From an uncultured Bacteroidales bacterium (lineage in GTDB: Bacteria > Bacteroidota > Bacteroidia > Bacteroidales > UBA932): 38,593 nt of DNA. A program made the position numbers and the translations under genes. The notes beneath the pieces were generated by a model. That model was not told the origin of the DNA and searched no databases. It saw only the letters and a list, made by a program, of their open reading frames with translations. Where the stretch lies: assembly GCA_945827785.1 (NCBI GenBank), contig CALZOR010000011.1, positions 1-38,593 on the forward strand, read 5' to 3'. Position 1 is the first letter of the stretch; each line of letters opens with the position of its first letter. Of this stretch, positions 18,199 through 27,299 are shown piece by piece.

Positions 18199-19935
18199 TT
18201 AATATGATATCACATAGCCATCCTTGTCAACGATATTTCCACTCTTTTCATAAAGTTTCTCACCGGCAGGAAGTTCAACAATGAGAGCTGCTTCCCTGCC
18301 CGGGAGACTGATTTGACATTTTCCGCTTGCACCCTTAATCAAATATTGACCTGAAATAATGTCATATAAGTCATAGTCTCCTGCAGCATAATGCATATAG
18401 CCATAGGTAAGGTGATGATTGTCATAAGTAAACTCCATCTCGTTCGAATATGGATTATAATAGAGGTTCTCCGGATATTTTCTTTCCGTATAAAAATCAG
18501 TGACATTGCAATCAAGACGAATTATGCCGTCCACGTCCGTCGGACTTATAATGGACCCGAATATTCCAACAGGTGAACTGCTGTATAATGAGAACATGGT
18601 TATAGTGCCGTTAGATGATGTCCACGATGGGCCATCGCCTTCTGCAATCGGGCATATTGATGCAGGATATACTCCATATCTGTCACGTTTTTTCAGTCCT
18701 TCATAGCCGATGACGCCGCCTGCATGAGCCTTTAGGTCAGGTGCAAATTGGTTGGCATCGTTGATATGTTCAGGATAAAACAATCTGGTTGCGCTAGCTG
18801 CATGGTACATCCATCTGGCAATGGTATGAGCATATTCGGGAGCATATTTGACCATGGGCACCAACGGCATTGCCATCTCAAAGCTGTTCATCAGGAAAGC
18901 ATATCCCCCACCGTCACTCCAACTTCCCTGAAGACCATATACATCATATTGTCCCCATTTTTCATTGATTACTCCCCAGCCATAGCGGCCAGAATGAGAT
19001 TTGCATCCGTCAAATGTCCAATTCAGCATTTTCAGGACATCGTATGAGGTTCCGGCGGTGGCATTCAGATAGGCTGCACAGTAGGCTCCATAGGGAAGGA
19101 GTATTTCGTACAAACGGCTTTCAGTCTGGGAATCCAGCACGTTTATCGCACTTTTTGCTGCATTGAGATAGGCTTCATCACCAAATTTCAAATATGAATG
19201 TAGAAGGACATATCCGTGTCCTCCAGCTGCATCCTGCTGTTTGGGGATGTTGTTGTCAATGGGGCTCATGTTGGCAAAATTGAAGGCCGAATGGTCGTAA
19301 TTGCCTCCAAGAGCTTCTTCCGCACGGACGAATTGATCGCCAATCTTCCTCTGTATTTCGAGAGCGCCTTCAACATCCGGGAATACATCGCAAACGGCAC
19401 TGTAAAGAACATTAGGGAGGATGTTATACCACCAGTCGGAGGAATAATTGCCTGTATTGTTGAGCATAATGTGCCATCCGGAGCGTTTCCCGTAATATTG
19501 CTGAAGCATGCGAGGATAGTTCCATCCATCCTGATTTGTCTTGTCTATTCCTACCAGACCGGCTCCGAGGACTGCCGCCATAGTGTTGATTGCTTCATGT
19601 GCTCCCGGTTTCTGCGGTCCTTGACGGCTGTCGCCCACTGTCGTATATAGTCCGAAACCGTCAAAGCTTATGTTTTTGTGACTGTTATCTGTCCATACCA
19701 AAGGACGATATTCATCATTTGCATTTCTGTCAAACACATAGGCATCATAGCTGCGAGCTAGTCCATACCAGTCAATCAGTTCATAACTACCTGAAATATA
19801 GGGCATATACAAAACGCGGTCAATCTGTTGCTGCGGGACTGACCGTCCTTCCGAAATCTGTGGCGGTTCCGGATTCATGTTAGAGCAGGAGGCCGTAAAC
19901 ATCATGCCTGCCATGAAAAGAAGTATGTATTTCAT
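18199..19935 (-). CDS. PUL 2 lipoprotein of unassigned family, paralogue A (probable alpha/alpha-barrel carbohydrate-active protein)
   Basis: The 578-residue protein has a lipoprotein signal (Cys17, FTASC). It aligns along its whole length with the protein at 25557-27299. Shared blocks are GLYTxxxDxRQGP, MxNNTxxxxxDWWY, QQDAAGGHG, LDSQxESRxYEILLP, GLQGSxxDGGGxAFxMNS and TDVxGIxxLxCNxTDFY. The repeated helix pairs with aromatic and Gly-rich turns suggest an (alpha/alpha)6-type barrel, and the end (DLYDIISGQYLIKGASGK ... PGREAALIVELPAGE) looks like a small beta-sandwich. Conserved Asp residues in DxRQGP and (S/T)DGGG are candidate catalytic acids. I do not recognise the family and assign no reaction. 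It is the last gene of the PUL 2 operon, after a strong hairpin at 19964-19995. Confidence 0.7.
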   Translation of the reverse strand: MKYILLFMAGMMFTASCSNMNPEPPQISEGRSVPQQQIDRVLYMPYISGSYELIDWYGLARSYDAYVFDRNANDEYRPLVWTDNSHKNISFDGFGLYTTVGDSRQGPQKPGAHEAINTMAAVLGAGLVGIDKTNQDGWNYPRMLQQYYGKRSGWHIMLNNTGNYSSDWWYNILPNVLYSAVCDVFPDVEGALEIQRKIGDQFVRAEEALGGNYDHSAFNFANMSPIDNNIPKQQDAAGGHGYVLLHSYLKFGDEAYLNAAKSAINVLDSQTESRLYEILLPYGAYCAAYLNATAGTSYDVLKMLNWTFDGCKSHSGRYGWGVINEKWGQYDVYGLQGSWSDGGGYAFLMNSFEMAMPLVPMVKYAPEYAHTIARWMYHAASATRLFYPEHINDANQFAPDLKAHAGGVIGYEGLKKRDRYGVYPASICPIAEGDGPSWTSSNGTITMFSLYSSSPVGIFGSIISPTDVDGIIRLDCNVTDFYTERKYPENLYYNPYSNEMEFTYDNHHLTYGYMHYAAGDYDLYDIISGQYLIKGASGKCQISLPGREAALIVELPAGEKLYEKSGNIVDKDGYVISY

Positions 19936-19963
19936 TGTTTATCTGATATTTGGTTATATATGG

Positions 19964-19995
19964 AATCCGGCTGCGGTTTCACCCGCAGCCGGATT
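19964..19995 (-). promoter_or_regulatory. Strong 13-bp stem-loop between PUL 2 genes
   Basis: AATCCGGCTGCGG (19964-19976) and CCGCAGCCGGATT (19983-19995) are perfect inverted copies around a 6-base loop. On the transcribed minus strand no T-run follows, so it is not a complete intrinsic terminator. It probably protects the upstream susCD-LamG mRNA or lowers expression of the last gene. Confidence 0.65.
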
Positions 19996-20011
19996 GGTTA
20001 TAAGAATGTGA

Positions 20012-21031
20012 TTATTTCTCTGAATTGTAGAGTTTTGATACCTGACCTGCTGTGAGGGAGATATTGTAAACCTTGAGCTCATCAAGGAGACCCCAGAAGC
20101 AAGACCAATTGTCAGCGTTTGCATCTGCAGGATTGAACCAGTCATCCTTGCATGCAGTCTCCCAAGAGCACTGCTGACCGATGCAGAGGTAGTTCTCGTC
20201 GAATGTAGGGATTGTACCTTTAACCTTGTTCTCCCAAGCTTTTGTAAGCTGGCCGTCAACATAAAAATTCACTGTTCCTGCTGTAAGGTCTGACGCTACT
20301 ACTACATGGTGCCACTCATTCGCAGGGCAGCTGTTGTCTGTTTCGTTGTCCATGTCAGCGATTCCGTCTGAATGAGCAAGGGTCATGAAAGGCTTGCTAC
20401 CATCCTGAAGCTGAAGTTTCCATGAGCTCCAACGGTTGAATGAAATGATATAGTTGTTAGCATAAACCTTTGAAGGTTTTACCCATACAGAGATTGAAAG
20501 AGCGCTTCCTGCAAGTGAAGTCGGGTTGAAGCCGGTGATGTTGAAGTTTGCACCGTTCTCAAGTTTAACAGCCTTGCCAACTTTTCCGTCTACGTATGTA
20601 GGATAAGTTGCAGTAGGGAATACTTCCTTAGGACCGCATGCAGCCTCTAGTTTCCAGGCATTCGATCCTGTAGTTTTGGTAGCCTCGCCGTCGAATTTGC
20701 ATTCGAATGTAAGGGCCTCGGCAGGAATCACATCAAAGGCAGAAGCTTTGAAAGTGTCAATTGCTGCTTTTAGGTTAGCCACTACGTTGTCAATCTGTTT
20801 CTGAGTAGTTGCAGCTGAAGCTGCTGTCTTGGCGTTTTCGATAGCGGTTTTGAATGTAGAGATTGCTGCATCCGGATAATCAGCAGTAGTAGCAGCATTA
20901 GCAAGGGCCTCAGCCTCTGCAACGACAGCATTGAATTCAGCTTTATCCACATCTGAACCTGTGTTTTTCTGGCAAGCTGCAAAGCAGATGGCAGCTATTA
21001 CCATAAGAGTGATTGTTTTTAATGTTTTCAT
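20012..21031 (-). CDS. Surface lipoprotein with helical N-terminal domain and LamG/concanavalin-like domain (candidate SGBP)
   Basis: The 339-residue protein has a lipobox ending at Cys20 (ICFAAC). Residues about 28-100 are an Ala-rich helical bundle (AEALANAATTADYPDAAIST ... ATTQKQIDNVVANLKAAID) of the kind seen in FIVAR-type spacers. Residues about 108-335 form a LamG-like lectin domain: VGKAVKLENGANF, LSISVWVKPSK, NEWHHVVVASDLTAGTVNFY and the closing GLLDELKVYNISLTAGQV. LamG domains bind or, less often, cut glycans. Position right after susD is the usual place for a surface glycan-binding protein (SGBP). Confidence 0.82.
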   Translation of the reverse strand: MKTLKTITLMVIAAICFAACQKNTGSDVDKAEFNAVVAEAEALANAATTADYPDAAISTFKTAIENAKTAASAATTQKQIDNVVANLKAAIDTFKASAFDVIPAEALTFECKFDGEATKTTGSNAWKLEAACGPKEVFPTATYPTYVDGKVGKAVKLENGANFNITGFNPTSLAGSALSISVWVKPSKVYANNYIISFNRWSSWKLQLQDGSKPFMTLAHSDGIADMDNETDNSCPANEWHHVVVASDLTAGTVNFYVDGQLTKAWENKVKGTIPTFDENYLCIGQQCSWETACKDDWFNPADANADNWSCFWGLLDELKVYNISLTAGQVSKLYNSEK

Positions 21032-21061
21032 AATGTTTGTTTATTAAAAGGTTGTGTATTG

Positions 21062-22477
21062 TTAGATTGATGTATTGATATCTGTTTCTGACTGAGGCAG
21101 AGGGAAATAAAAGCGGTATGCCCCCCATGGAAGATCCGGCAGGACTGCGGTTGCATATTCTTTACCGTAACGCATCACATCAAAGAACCTTTGAAACTCG
21201 AAACCAAGTTCCCTGCGGCGTTCCTTACGTATAAGAGTACGCATATTTTCCTGTGACAAGCCACTTACCTGAGCAAGACCGGCACGCTTCCTGACCCTGT
21301 TCAGAGGGACTTCAGCTCCCGACTGATTGGATTCATTGAGGGCTTCGGACTTCATCAGGAGTACATCTGCATATCTGAGGATATGCTGAGGGATTGTACT
21401 TTGAGCGATTGCCTCACCTTCCGGAAGGGCCTCATGATATTTCTTCACAAGGTAACCTGTAGCCTCTGACCAGCTTGAAGAGAAAGTTGTTCCGAACCAT
21501 GGCTGTCCTTCCCTTCCGATTGAGGAGTCAAGACGTGGATCAGTTGAGCCGTCTTCTGTCTGGTCATCGAATGTGTCAACATAAGCCTGGGTAGGGGCAT
21601 TGAAATAGTAACCTCCTTCAGGAGATGGTGCAAACCACACATTCAAACTGTTCCCGAGCTGTGCCGTCGTATTATTTGCAAAACGGATTGCAAATATGCT
21701 TTCGATGCTGTCTTCCCCACCCCTTTTGAACAGGTCTGAATAGACATCCTCCAGGTCATAGATATCCAATTGCTCAAGAGTGGCGATTGCATCAAGGCAG
21801 GCAGAGTAATCCTTCTGATAGAGTTTGCTTTTTGCAAGAAGTGCAAGGGCTGCTCCTTTGGTCACGCGTCCGGCCTCAGATGCAGGATAATCCTCTGCGA
21901 GGGCTGCGGCTGCATCACTCAGGTCAGCATCAATCTGCTGATATATGGCCTCTATGCTGGAAAGTCCTACGTGGATTGCCTCATGAGTGTCCTGTGGGGC
22001 AAGTTTCAGAGGGACCTTACCGAAGATATTGACAAGATTAAGGTATGAATATGCCCGGAGGAATTTGCTCTGAGCGATATACGAGGCTTTATCCTCTTGA
22101 TTGATATCCATTTTTGCCACATTGACTATGACATTGTTTGCACGTGTGATTGTCTCATACGTATGCTGCCAGAACTCACTTATCGGGCCATTGTCGGCAG
22201 TGGCGGTGAAATTGTCAATGCTGTTGATATCGGCCTGATCTCCGGCATTCCCTCCCTTGACGGCATCGTCAGAAGCGACATCCGAGAAAATCCACAGTTT
22301 ATGACCATAGAGTGAATTGTAAACTCCATTCACAGCCATCTCTGCATTTTTTGCATCCTTGTAATATGTCTCTGAGGTGAATCCGCCTTTGAGTTCCTCA
22401 TCAAGGAAGCTGCATGACACTGCGCAAATGGCAGCCGATGCTATCAATATGCTGTATGTTAACTTTTTCATTTTCAT
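21062..22477 (-). CDS. SusD/RagB-family glycan-binding lipoprotein (PUL 2)
   Basis: The 471-residue protein has a lipobox at Cys22 (CAVSC), then FLDEELKGGFTSETYYKDAK and the TPR-like helical body of SusD (AEMAVNGVYNSL, TRANNVIVNV, SKFLRAYSYLNLVNIFGKVP). The C-terminal RagB part is complete: ILRYADVLLMKSEALNE, LNRVRKRAGL, RKERRRELGFEFQRFFDVMR and PLPQSETD. It should bind the PUL 2 glycan at the surface above its SusC. Its ATG shares one base with the susC stop (TAATG), so translation of the pair is coupled. An internal ATG two codons later is an alternative start. Confidence 0.96.
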   Translation of the reverse strand: MKMKKLTYSILIASAAICAVSCSFLDEELKGGFTSETYYKDAKNAEMAVNGVYNSLYGHKLWIFSDVASDDAVKGGNAGDQADINSIDNFTATADNGPISEFWQHTYETITRANNVIVNVAKMDINQEDKASYIAQSKFLRAYSYLNLVNIFGKVPLKLAPQDTHEAIHVGLSSIEAIYQQIDADLSDAAAALAEDYPASEAGRVTKGAALALLAKSKLYQKDYSACLDAIATLEQLDIYDLEDVYSDLFKRGGEDSIESIFAIRFANNTTAQLGNSLNVWFAPSPEGGYYFNAPTQAYVDTFDDQTEDGSTDPRLDSSIGREGQPWFGTTFSSSWSEATGYLVKKYHEALPEGEAIAQSTIPQHILRYADVLLMKSEALNESNQSGAEVPLNRVRKRAGLAQVSGLSQENMRTLIRKERRRELGFEFQRFFDVMRYGKEYATAVLPDLPWGAYRFYFPLPQSETDINTSI

Positions 22478-25400
22478 TAGAATGTAATATTAAGTCCAAG
22501 AGTGATGCTTCTTGCTACAGGATATGTTCCCCAGTCGATACCGTTTGCCCTGTCACCTTCAGAGGCAGAGTTGGTACTTACTGTCATTTCCGGGTCAAGT
22601 CCAGAGTAGCCGGTAATAGTGAATAAGTTGGATCCAGCGAGATAGAGACGGCAGTTTGTTACCGGACTTCCTTCCGGAGTCTTGAAATTGTAACCTATCT
22701 GCACATTTTTGAGTCGCACGTAAGAACCGTCTTCCAAGAATCTGGTTGAAGCTTTGACATTGTTGGTCTTTCCGCTCCAAGATGCACGAGGCTGGGTATT
22801 TGAGTGATTTGACTCTGTCCAGTGCTCATCATAGTAGCGTTTGGTGAGGTTGAAGCCTCTGTAATATCCCTCAATATCATAATTGATCTGTGAGAAAATC
22901 TTCTGTCCGAAGGCTCCCTGGAAGAACATAGAGAAATCCCAGTTCTTGACATTGAAGCTAAGGTTCAGACCTGTAGTGAATTTTGGTATTGCACTTCCGC
23001 AGTAAGTGCGGTCCTTTTCATCTATCACACCATCCTCATTGACATCCACATACTTGACATCACCCGGTTTGATGCTGCCTGCAGGACCCTGGTTTGCACT
23101 CATCATAATCTCAGTGTCATCCTGGAAGATTCCATCCATCTTATAGAGGTAGAATGAACCTATCGGATAACCTACTTGGGTAAGAGTTGCATATACTCCA
23201 GAGTCAACGCGGCCGCTCTGGATAGGGGCATTGAGTGAGAGGACTTCGTTGTGGAGGTAGCCACCATTGAGGGTTATGTTGAATCCCCAGTTCTCGAAGT
23301 TGCGCCTATAGAAGATTTCAAGGTCAACTCCGGTATTGAGCACGGATCCGTTATTGATCCAAGGCGCTGACAGATAACCCACAGATGAAGGTACCGACTC
23401 CTGGACAAGCATATCCCTGGTTACTTTGTAATAATAGTCAAGACTCACCCCGAAAGTATTTCTGAAGCCTTCGAAGTCGATTCCGGCATTGAACTGATTG
23501 GAAGTTTCCCACTTTAGATTTTCATTTGCAAGGGCTGTCTGAGCATATCCGTTTGACACTCCTGAGCCGAATGCATAGTAGTAGTTAGGATTGTAGCGGT
23601 CGTTGTATGCGTAGAGGCCGATATTCTGGTTACCTATGGAACCATAGCCCAAGCGCAGTTTGAGTTTATTGATTTTGTCAGTATTTGACTTGATAAATGA
23701 TTCCTCCTCTATATTCCAACCTGCTGATACAGAGTAGAATGTACCCCATCTGTTCTTCTTGCTGAAGCGTGAGGATCCGTCTTCACGGATGATGGCTGAC
23801 GCATAGTATTTACTGCCGTAATTGTAGTTCACAGAAGCGAAGAATGACATGAGCGCCGAGCCAGATTCACCCTGGACTGCACGATTGATTCCGTTTCCAA
23901 GACCGATATAAAGAAGGTTTTCGGATGTATCGGAGAAGATAGTGTCCGACATTCCTGTGGTGCGTTCGTGATTCTTCACGAGTTCTGCTCCAATCAGGTA
24001 GTTGATTGAGTTCTGTCCCGCCGAAATTCTGTGGTTAAATGTACTGTTGAATGTCCAGTTTACATTGTTGACAGAATTGACGTCAAGGTTGTTGGAACTG
24101 TTGATTCTGTTGTTGCTGCCCCAAGTAGGATTGAATACGCGTATTGTGTAGTCACGGTAATCAATACCCGCAGTAGTGTTCCAGAATATATCCTTGGTAA
24201 AGTTAATGAGAATATTTCCGGTTGCCAGCAGGGATGTTGTGCGGCTTGTGCGGTCTGTATTTGCAATCAGTCCTTCAGGGCTGTAGCCGTCTCCGAAAAA
24301 TGTATTGTAAACCGGATTTCCATAATATTCACTTGGGAGGTCCACATAGTTGCCGTCTTGGTCATAAACCGGAATGGCAGGGTTACGGAAGAATGCATAC
24401 CTGACCACTGAGCCGCCCTCAGATGAGCCATAACCGTCTCCCGAACTGGATACCATTCTCTGGTTGGACATTGAACCGTTGATATTGAGGCTGACTTTGA
24501 GCCAGTCTTTCACTTGAGAGCTGACATTCGAACGAATACTTCCTCTCTGGTAATTGGTTGATTTGATGATACCGTCCTGCCTATAATATGAACCGCTTAT
24601 AATGTACTGGGTTTTATCTGTTCCGCCGCTAAGTGACAACTCGTGAGAGGTGATAGGTGCAACGCGGAATATTTCCTTCAGATGGTTGACATCTGCAAAA
24701 TCCTTCACATAATCACCCTGAATCAGAGGACGCTTCACGACTGATGAAGCATTGTCAGATACTGCAGCTTCGTTATACATTTCGATGTACTGTGCAGTGT
24801 TGGTCATCGGGGTGAGATGTCCGTGCATCTGGATACCGGTCTGCATGTTATAGCTGATGTGTGAAGTGCCTCTTGAACCACCCTTGGTAGTCACAAGGAC
24901 GACTCCGTTGCTTGCACGTGAACCATAAATCGCAGCTGAAGATGCATCTTTGAGGACAGTGATGTTCTCAATGTCATTAGGAGAGATATTGTTCAGACCT
25001 GACTCAACCGGAATTCCGTCAACGATATAAAGAGGCTCGTTGCTTGAGCTGATAGAGCTGGAACCACGAACACGGACAGAAATCGCAGAACCAGGAGCGC
25101 CAGTCTGATTTGTCACCTCAACTCCGGAAATACGTCCCTGAAGAGATTGTGAAATTGAAGCTACAGGCACTTTGTTGAGATCCTCGCCACCAACTTTGCT
25201 CACTGCTCCAAGCACATCACGTTTTTTCTGTACTGAATAACCGACAACTACAACATCATCGAGGAAATTGGTTGCAGTGGTCATTTCCACATTGATTTCA
25301 TTTCGCCCCTTTACATTCACATGAATGTCCGAATATCCGACACAAGTGAATTCAAGCACGGATTCTTCCGATGGAACTACGATTTCATAGCGCCCATCAA

Positions 25401-25557
25401 GGTCGGTGATTGTACCGTTTGTCGTGCCTTTTATCACAACTCCGGCTCCGATTACAGGCTCATTGTTGGTCGGATCGATGACCACACCACTCACCTTTAT
25501 CTGCGCCATAAGCGAGATCGGGAGAAGAGCCATTATGAGCATGATTAGTCTTTTCAT
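22477..25557 (-). CDS. SusC/RagA-family TonB-dependent transporter (PUL 2)
   Basis: The 1026-residue protein has a signal peptide (MKRLIMLIMALLPISLMAQ), a carboxypeptidase-regulatory-like domain (about 22-95: VSGVVIDPTNNEPVIGAGVV, GTITDLDGRYEI), the SusC signature DDVVVVGYSVQKK, a plug (about 105-215: SVRVRGSSSI, YIVDGIPVESG, NITVLKDASSAAIYGSRASN) and a barrel ending SITLGLNITF. It is slightly shorter than the PUL 1 SusC and clearly a separate lineage. It imports the PUL 2 glycan fragment into the periplasm. It overlaps the upstream lipoprotein gene and the downstream susD by single bases (TAATG at both junctions). Confidence 0.96.
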   Translation of the reverse strand: MKRLIMLIMALLPISLMAQIKVSGVVIDPTNNEPVIGAGVVIKGTTNGTITDLDGRYEIVVPSEESVLEFTCVGYSDIHVNVKGRNEINVEMTTATNFLDDVVVVGYSVQKKRDVLGAVSKVGGEDLNKVPVASISQSLQGRISGVEVTNQTGAPGSAISVRVRGSSSISSSNEPLYIVDGIPVESGLNNISPNDIENITVLKDASSAAIYGSRASNGVVLVTTKGGSRGTSHISYNMQTGIQMHGHLTPMTNTAQYIEMYNEAAVSDNASSVVKRPLIQGDYVKDFADVNHLKEIFRVAPITSHELSLSGGTDKTQYIISGSYYRQDGIIKSTNYQRGSIRSNVSSQVKDWLKVSLNINGSMSNQRMVSSSGDGYGSSEGGSVVRYAFFRNPAIPVYDQDGNYVDLPSEYYGNPVYNTFFGDGYSPEGLIANTDRTSRTTSLLATGNILINFTKDIFWNTTAGIDYRDYTIRVFNPTWGSNNRINSSNNLDVNSVNNVNWTFNSTFNHRISAGQNSINYLIGAELVKNHERTTGMSDTIFSDTSENLLYIGLGNGINRAVQGESGSALMSFFASVNYNYGSKYYASAIIREDGSSRFSKKNRWGTFYSVSAGWNIEEESFIKSNTDKINKLKLRLGYGSIGNQNIGLYAYNDRYNPNYYYAFGSGVSNGYAQTALANENLKWETSNQFNAGIDFEGFRNTFGVSLDYYYKVTRDMLVQESVPSSVGYLSAPWINNGSVLNTGVDLEIFYRRNFENWGFNITLNGGYLHNEVLSLNAPIQSGRVDSGVYATLTQVGYPIGSFYLYKMDGIFQDDTEIMMSANQGPAGSIKPGDVKYVDVNEDGVIDEKDRTYCGSAIPKFTTGLNLSFNVKNWDFSMFFQGAFGQKIFSQINYDIEGYYRGFNLTKRYYDEHWTESNHSNTQPRASWSGKTNNVKASTRFLEDGSYVRLKNVQIGYNFKTPEGSPVTNCRLYLAGSNLFTITGYSGLDPEMTVSTNSASEGDRANGIDWGTYPVARSITLGLNITF

Positions 25558-27299
25558 TATCTATATGATATTATATTATTGTTTACAATAAGTTTTCCGT
25601 CTTTCTCCTGAATATCGGCTCCTGCAGGCAGCTCCACTATTACAGCCGCACAGTCTGCTCCAAGGCTGATCCTGCAACTTCCGCTGACATTTTTAGCCAG
25701 ATATGTCTTGGTAACGATATCAAAGAGGTCTATCTTATCGGAAGAAAGTTCATATAACACTTTCTTGCCGATGCAGAATGGATTGTACATCAAGTTTACG
25801 TTATACGGACGCTCCGAATAGAAGTCAGTTGCATTGCAGTTGAGCTTCAAGATGCCTTCAACATCCGTAGTGTTCACAATCGCTCCGAGGATGCCACATG
25901 CTGAAGTGCTGTAAAGCGAGAACATGCTCTCCTTCGGGTTTGTCGGATACCAAAGAGGACCGTCGCCCAAAGCTACAGGATGTACCCCTTCCGGCACTGC
26001 GGAGTATTTTTCATTCTTGGTGCTGAGGATATTCTCAAAACGGAGACCTTCATAACCGACTATGCTGTTGGTGTAAGACTGCTGTCCAGGAAGACACTGA
26101 TTTTCATCAGGAAGCTGGTCAGGGAAGAAGAGACGGCTGTTGTTCGCAAGGTTGAGCATCCATTTGCCGATTGCACGTGCATACTGAGGCTGATATTTGA
26201 CTATCGGGACAAATGGCCATGCAACATCCACGCTGTTCATGAAGAAGGCAAATCCACCTCCATCAGTGAGACTGCCCTGTAGACCGCTGATTTCATATTC
26301 ACCCCACTTTCCTGCAGTGATGCCCCATCCAGTCCTGCTGTTTATCGGGTTGGTACAACCGTCGAACACCCACGAAAACATCTTTCCAAGATCATAGTTG
26401 CAACCATATTGTGCATTCAAACGAGCTGCCGTATATATACCCATTGGAAGAAGGATTTCGTAAAATCGGCTTTCTTTCTGTGAATCAAGAGCTGCAATGG
26501 CACTTTTCGCACGTTCAAGGTAACGCTCATCTCCATATTTCTCATACGCAGCCAGAAGTACCCATCCATGTCCACCGGCAGCATCCTGCTGGAAGGGAAT
26601 CCAGTTCACCATTCCCTTCATCTGTGAATAATCAAAATATGAATAGTCATAATTGCCATCCAGCACCTCGTCAGCTTTAGCAAACTGCTCAGCAACAGTG
26701 CGTTGGATTTCATCTGCGCCCTCGACTCCAGGGAAAAGTTCGCAAACGGCATAATAAAGAAGATTCGGATATACATCATACCACCAATCCCTTCCATATC
26801 CGCCTCCAAGAAGTGCAACGTCAGGGCAGGTATTGTTCATAACTATATTCCAACCATTATCTTTATTGAAATAGTTCTGAACCATCTTCACATAGTTGTA
26901 GCCTTCAGGTGAGGTGGTCTTGTCGATTCCCATCAGTCCCGCGCTGATCAGTGCATGAAGAGTGTTGAGGCTCTCATGGAACTCTCCGTTGTTGCGATCA
27001 GGCCCCTGACGGTCGTCAGCCATGGCGGTATATAGCCCGAATGTCGGCTGAGGGAAATTTCTCTGAGCATTATCAATCCAAATCACCGGTCCGGCAGGAA
27101 GAGTTGAGTTGAAATCGAATGCGTATGACTCGAAATCAAGAGCTTTCTGCTTCCAGTCAATCATTTTGTAGGGCTCCGGAAAGTTAGCCATAAGTTCAAC
27201 GCGGGAGATAGCCTCCTGTTCTACAGGCATTCCTTTTGGCTGCTGGCCACATGCACTTAGTACAAGAGTTGCAATAGCAACGACAGATATCTTTTTCAT
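25557..27299 (-). CDS. PUL 2 lipoprotein of unassigned family, paralogue B (probable alpha/alpha-barrel carbohydrate-active protein)
   Basis: The 580-residue protein has a lipobox at Cys17 (VLSAC) and is the full-length paralogue of the product of 18199-19935. Shared motifs include GLYTAMADDRQGP, NNTCPDVALLGGGYGRDWWY (an insertion relative to paralogue A), QQDAAGGHGWVLL, LDSQKESRFYEILLP and GLQGSLTDGGGFAFFMNS. The conserved C-terminal block FSLYSTSACGILGAIVNTTD and a final sandwich-like stretch follow. Two copies in one PUL suggest the pair acts on different parts of the same glycan or in different places. No known glycosidase signature is recognised. Its start overlaps the MFS stop by one base and its stop overlaps the susC start by one base. 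Confidence 0.7.
   Translation of the reverse strand: MKKISVVAIATLVLSACGQQPKGMPVEQEAISRVELMANFPEPYKMIDWKQKALDFESYAFDFNSTLPAGPVIWIDNAQRNFPQPTFGLYTAMADDRQGPDRNNGEFHESLNTLHALISAGLMGIDKTTSPEGYNYVKMVQNYFNKDNGWNIVMNNTCPDVALLGGGYGRDWWYDVYPNLLYYAVCELFPGVEGADEIQRTVAEQFAKADEVLDGNYDYSYFDYSQMKGMVNWIPFQQDAAGGHGWVLLAAYEKYGDERYLERAKSAIAALDSQKESRFYEILLPMGIYTAARLNAQYGCNYDLGKMFSWVFDGCTNPINSRTGWGITAGKWGEYEISGLQGSLTDGGGFAFFMNSVDVAWPFVPIVKYQPQYARAIGKWMLNLANNSRLFFPDQLPDENQCLPGQQSYTNSIVGYEGLRFENILSTKNEKYSAVPEGVHPVALGDGPLWYPTNPKESMFSLYSTSACGILGAIVNTTDVEGILKLNCNATDFYSERPYNVNLMYNPFCIGKKVLYELSSDKIDLFDIVTKTYLAKNVSGSCRISLGADCAAVIVELPAGADIQEKDGKLIVNNNIISYR

Noticed and set aside
18111..18284. A 57-codon plus-strand frame just after the RAYT-like gene, with a GGAGAG before its ATG
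   Set aside because: Its second half overlaps the end of the PUL 2 lipoprotein gene on the other strand and the peptide has no recognisable pattern; a short companion of the transposase cannot be excluded but is not supported.
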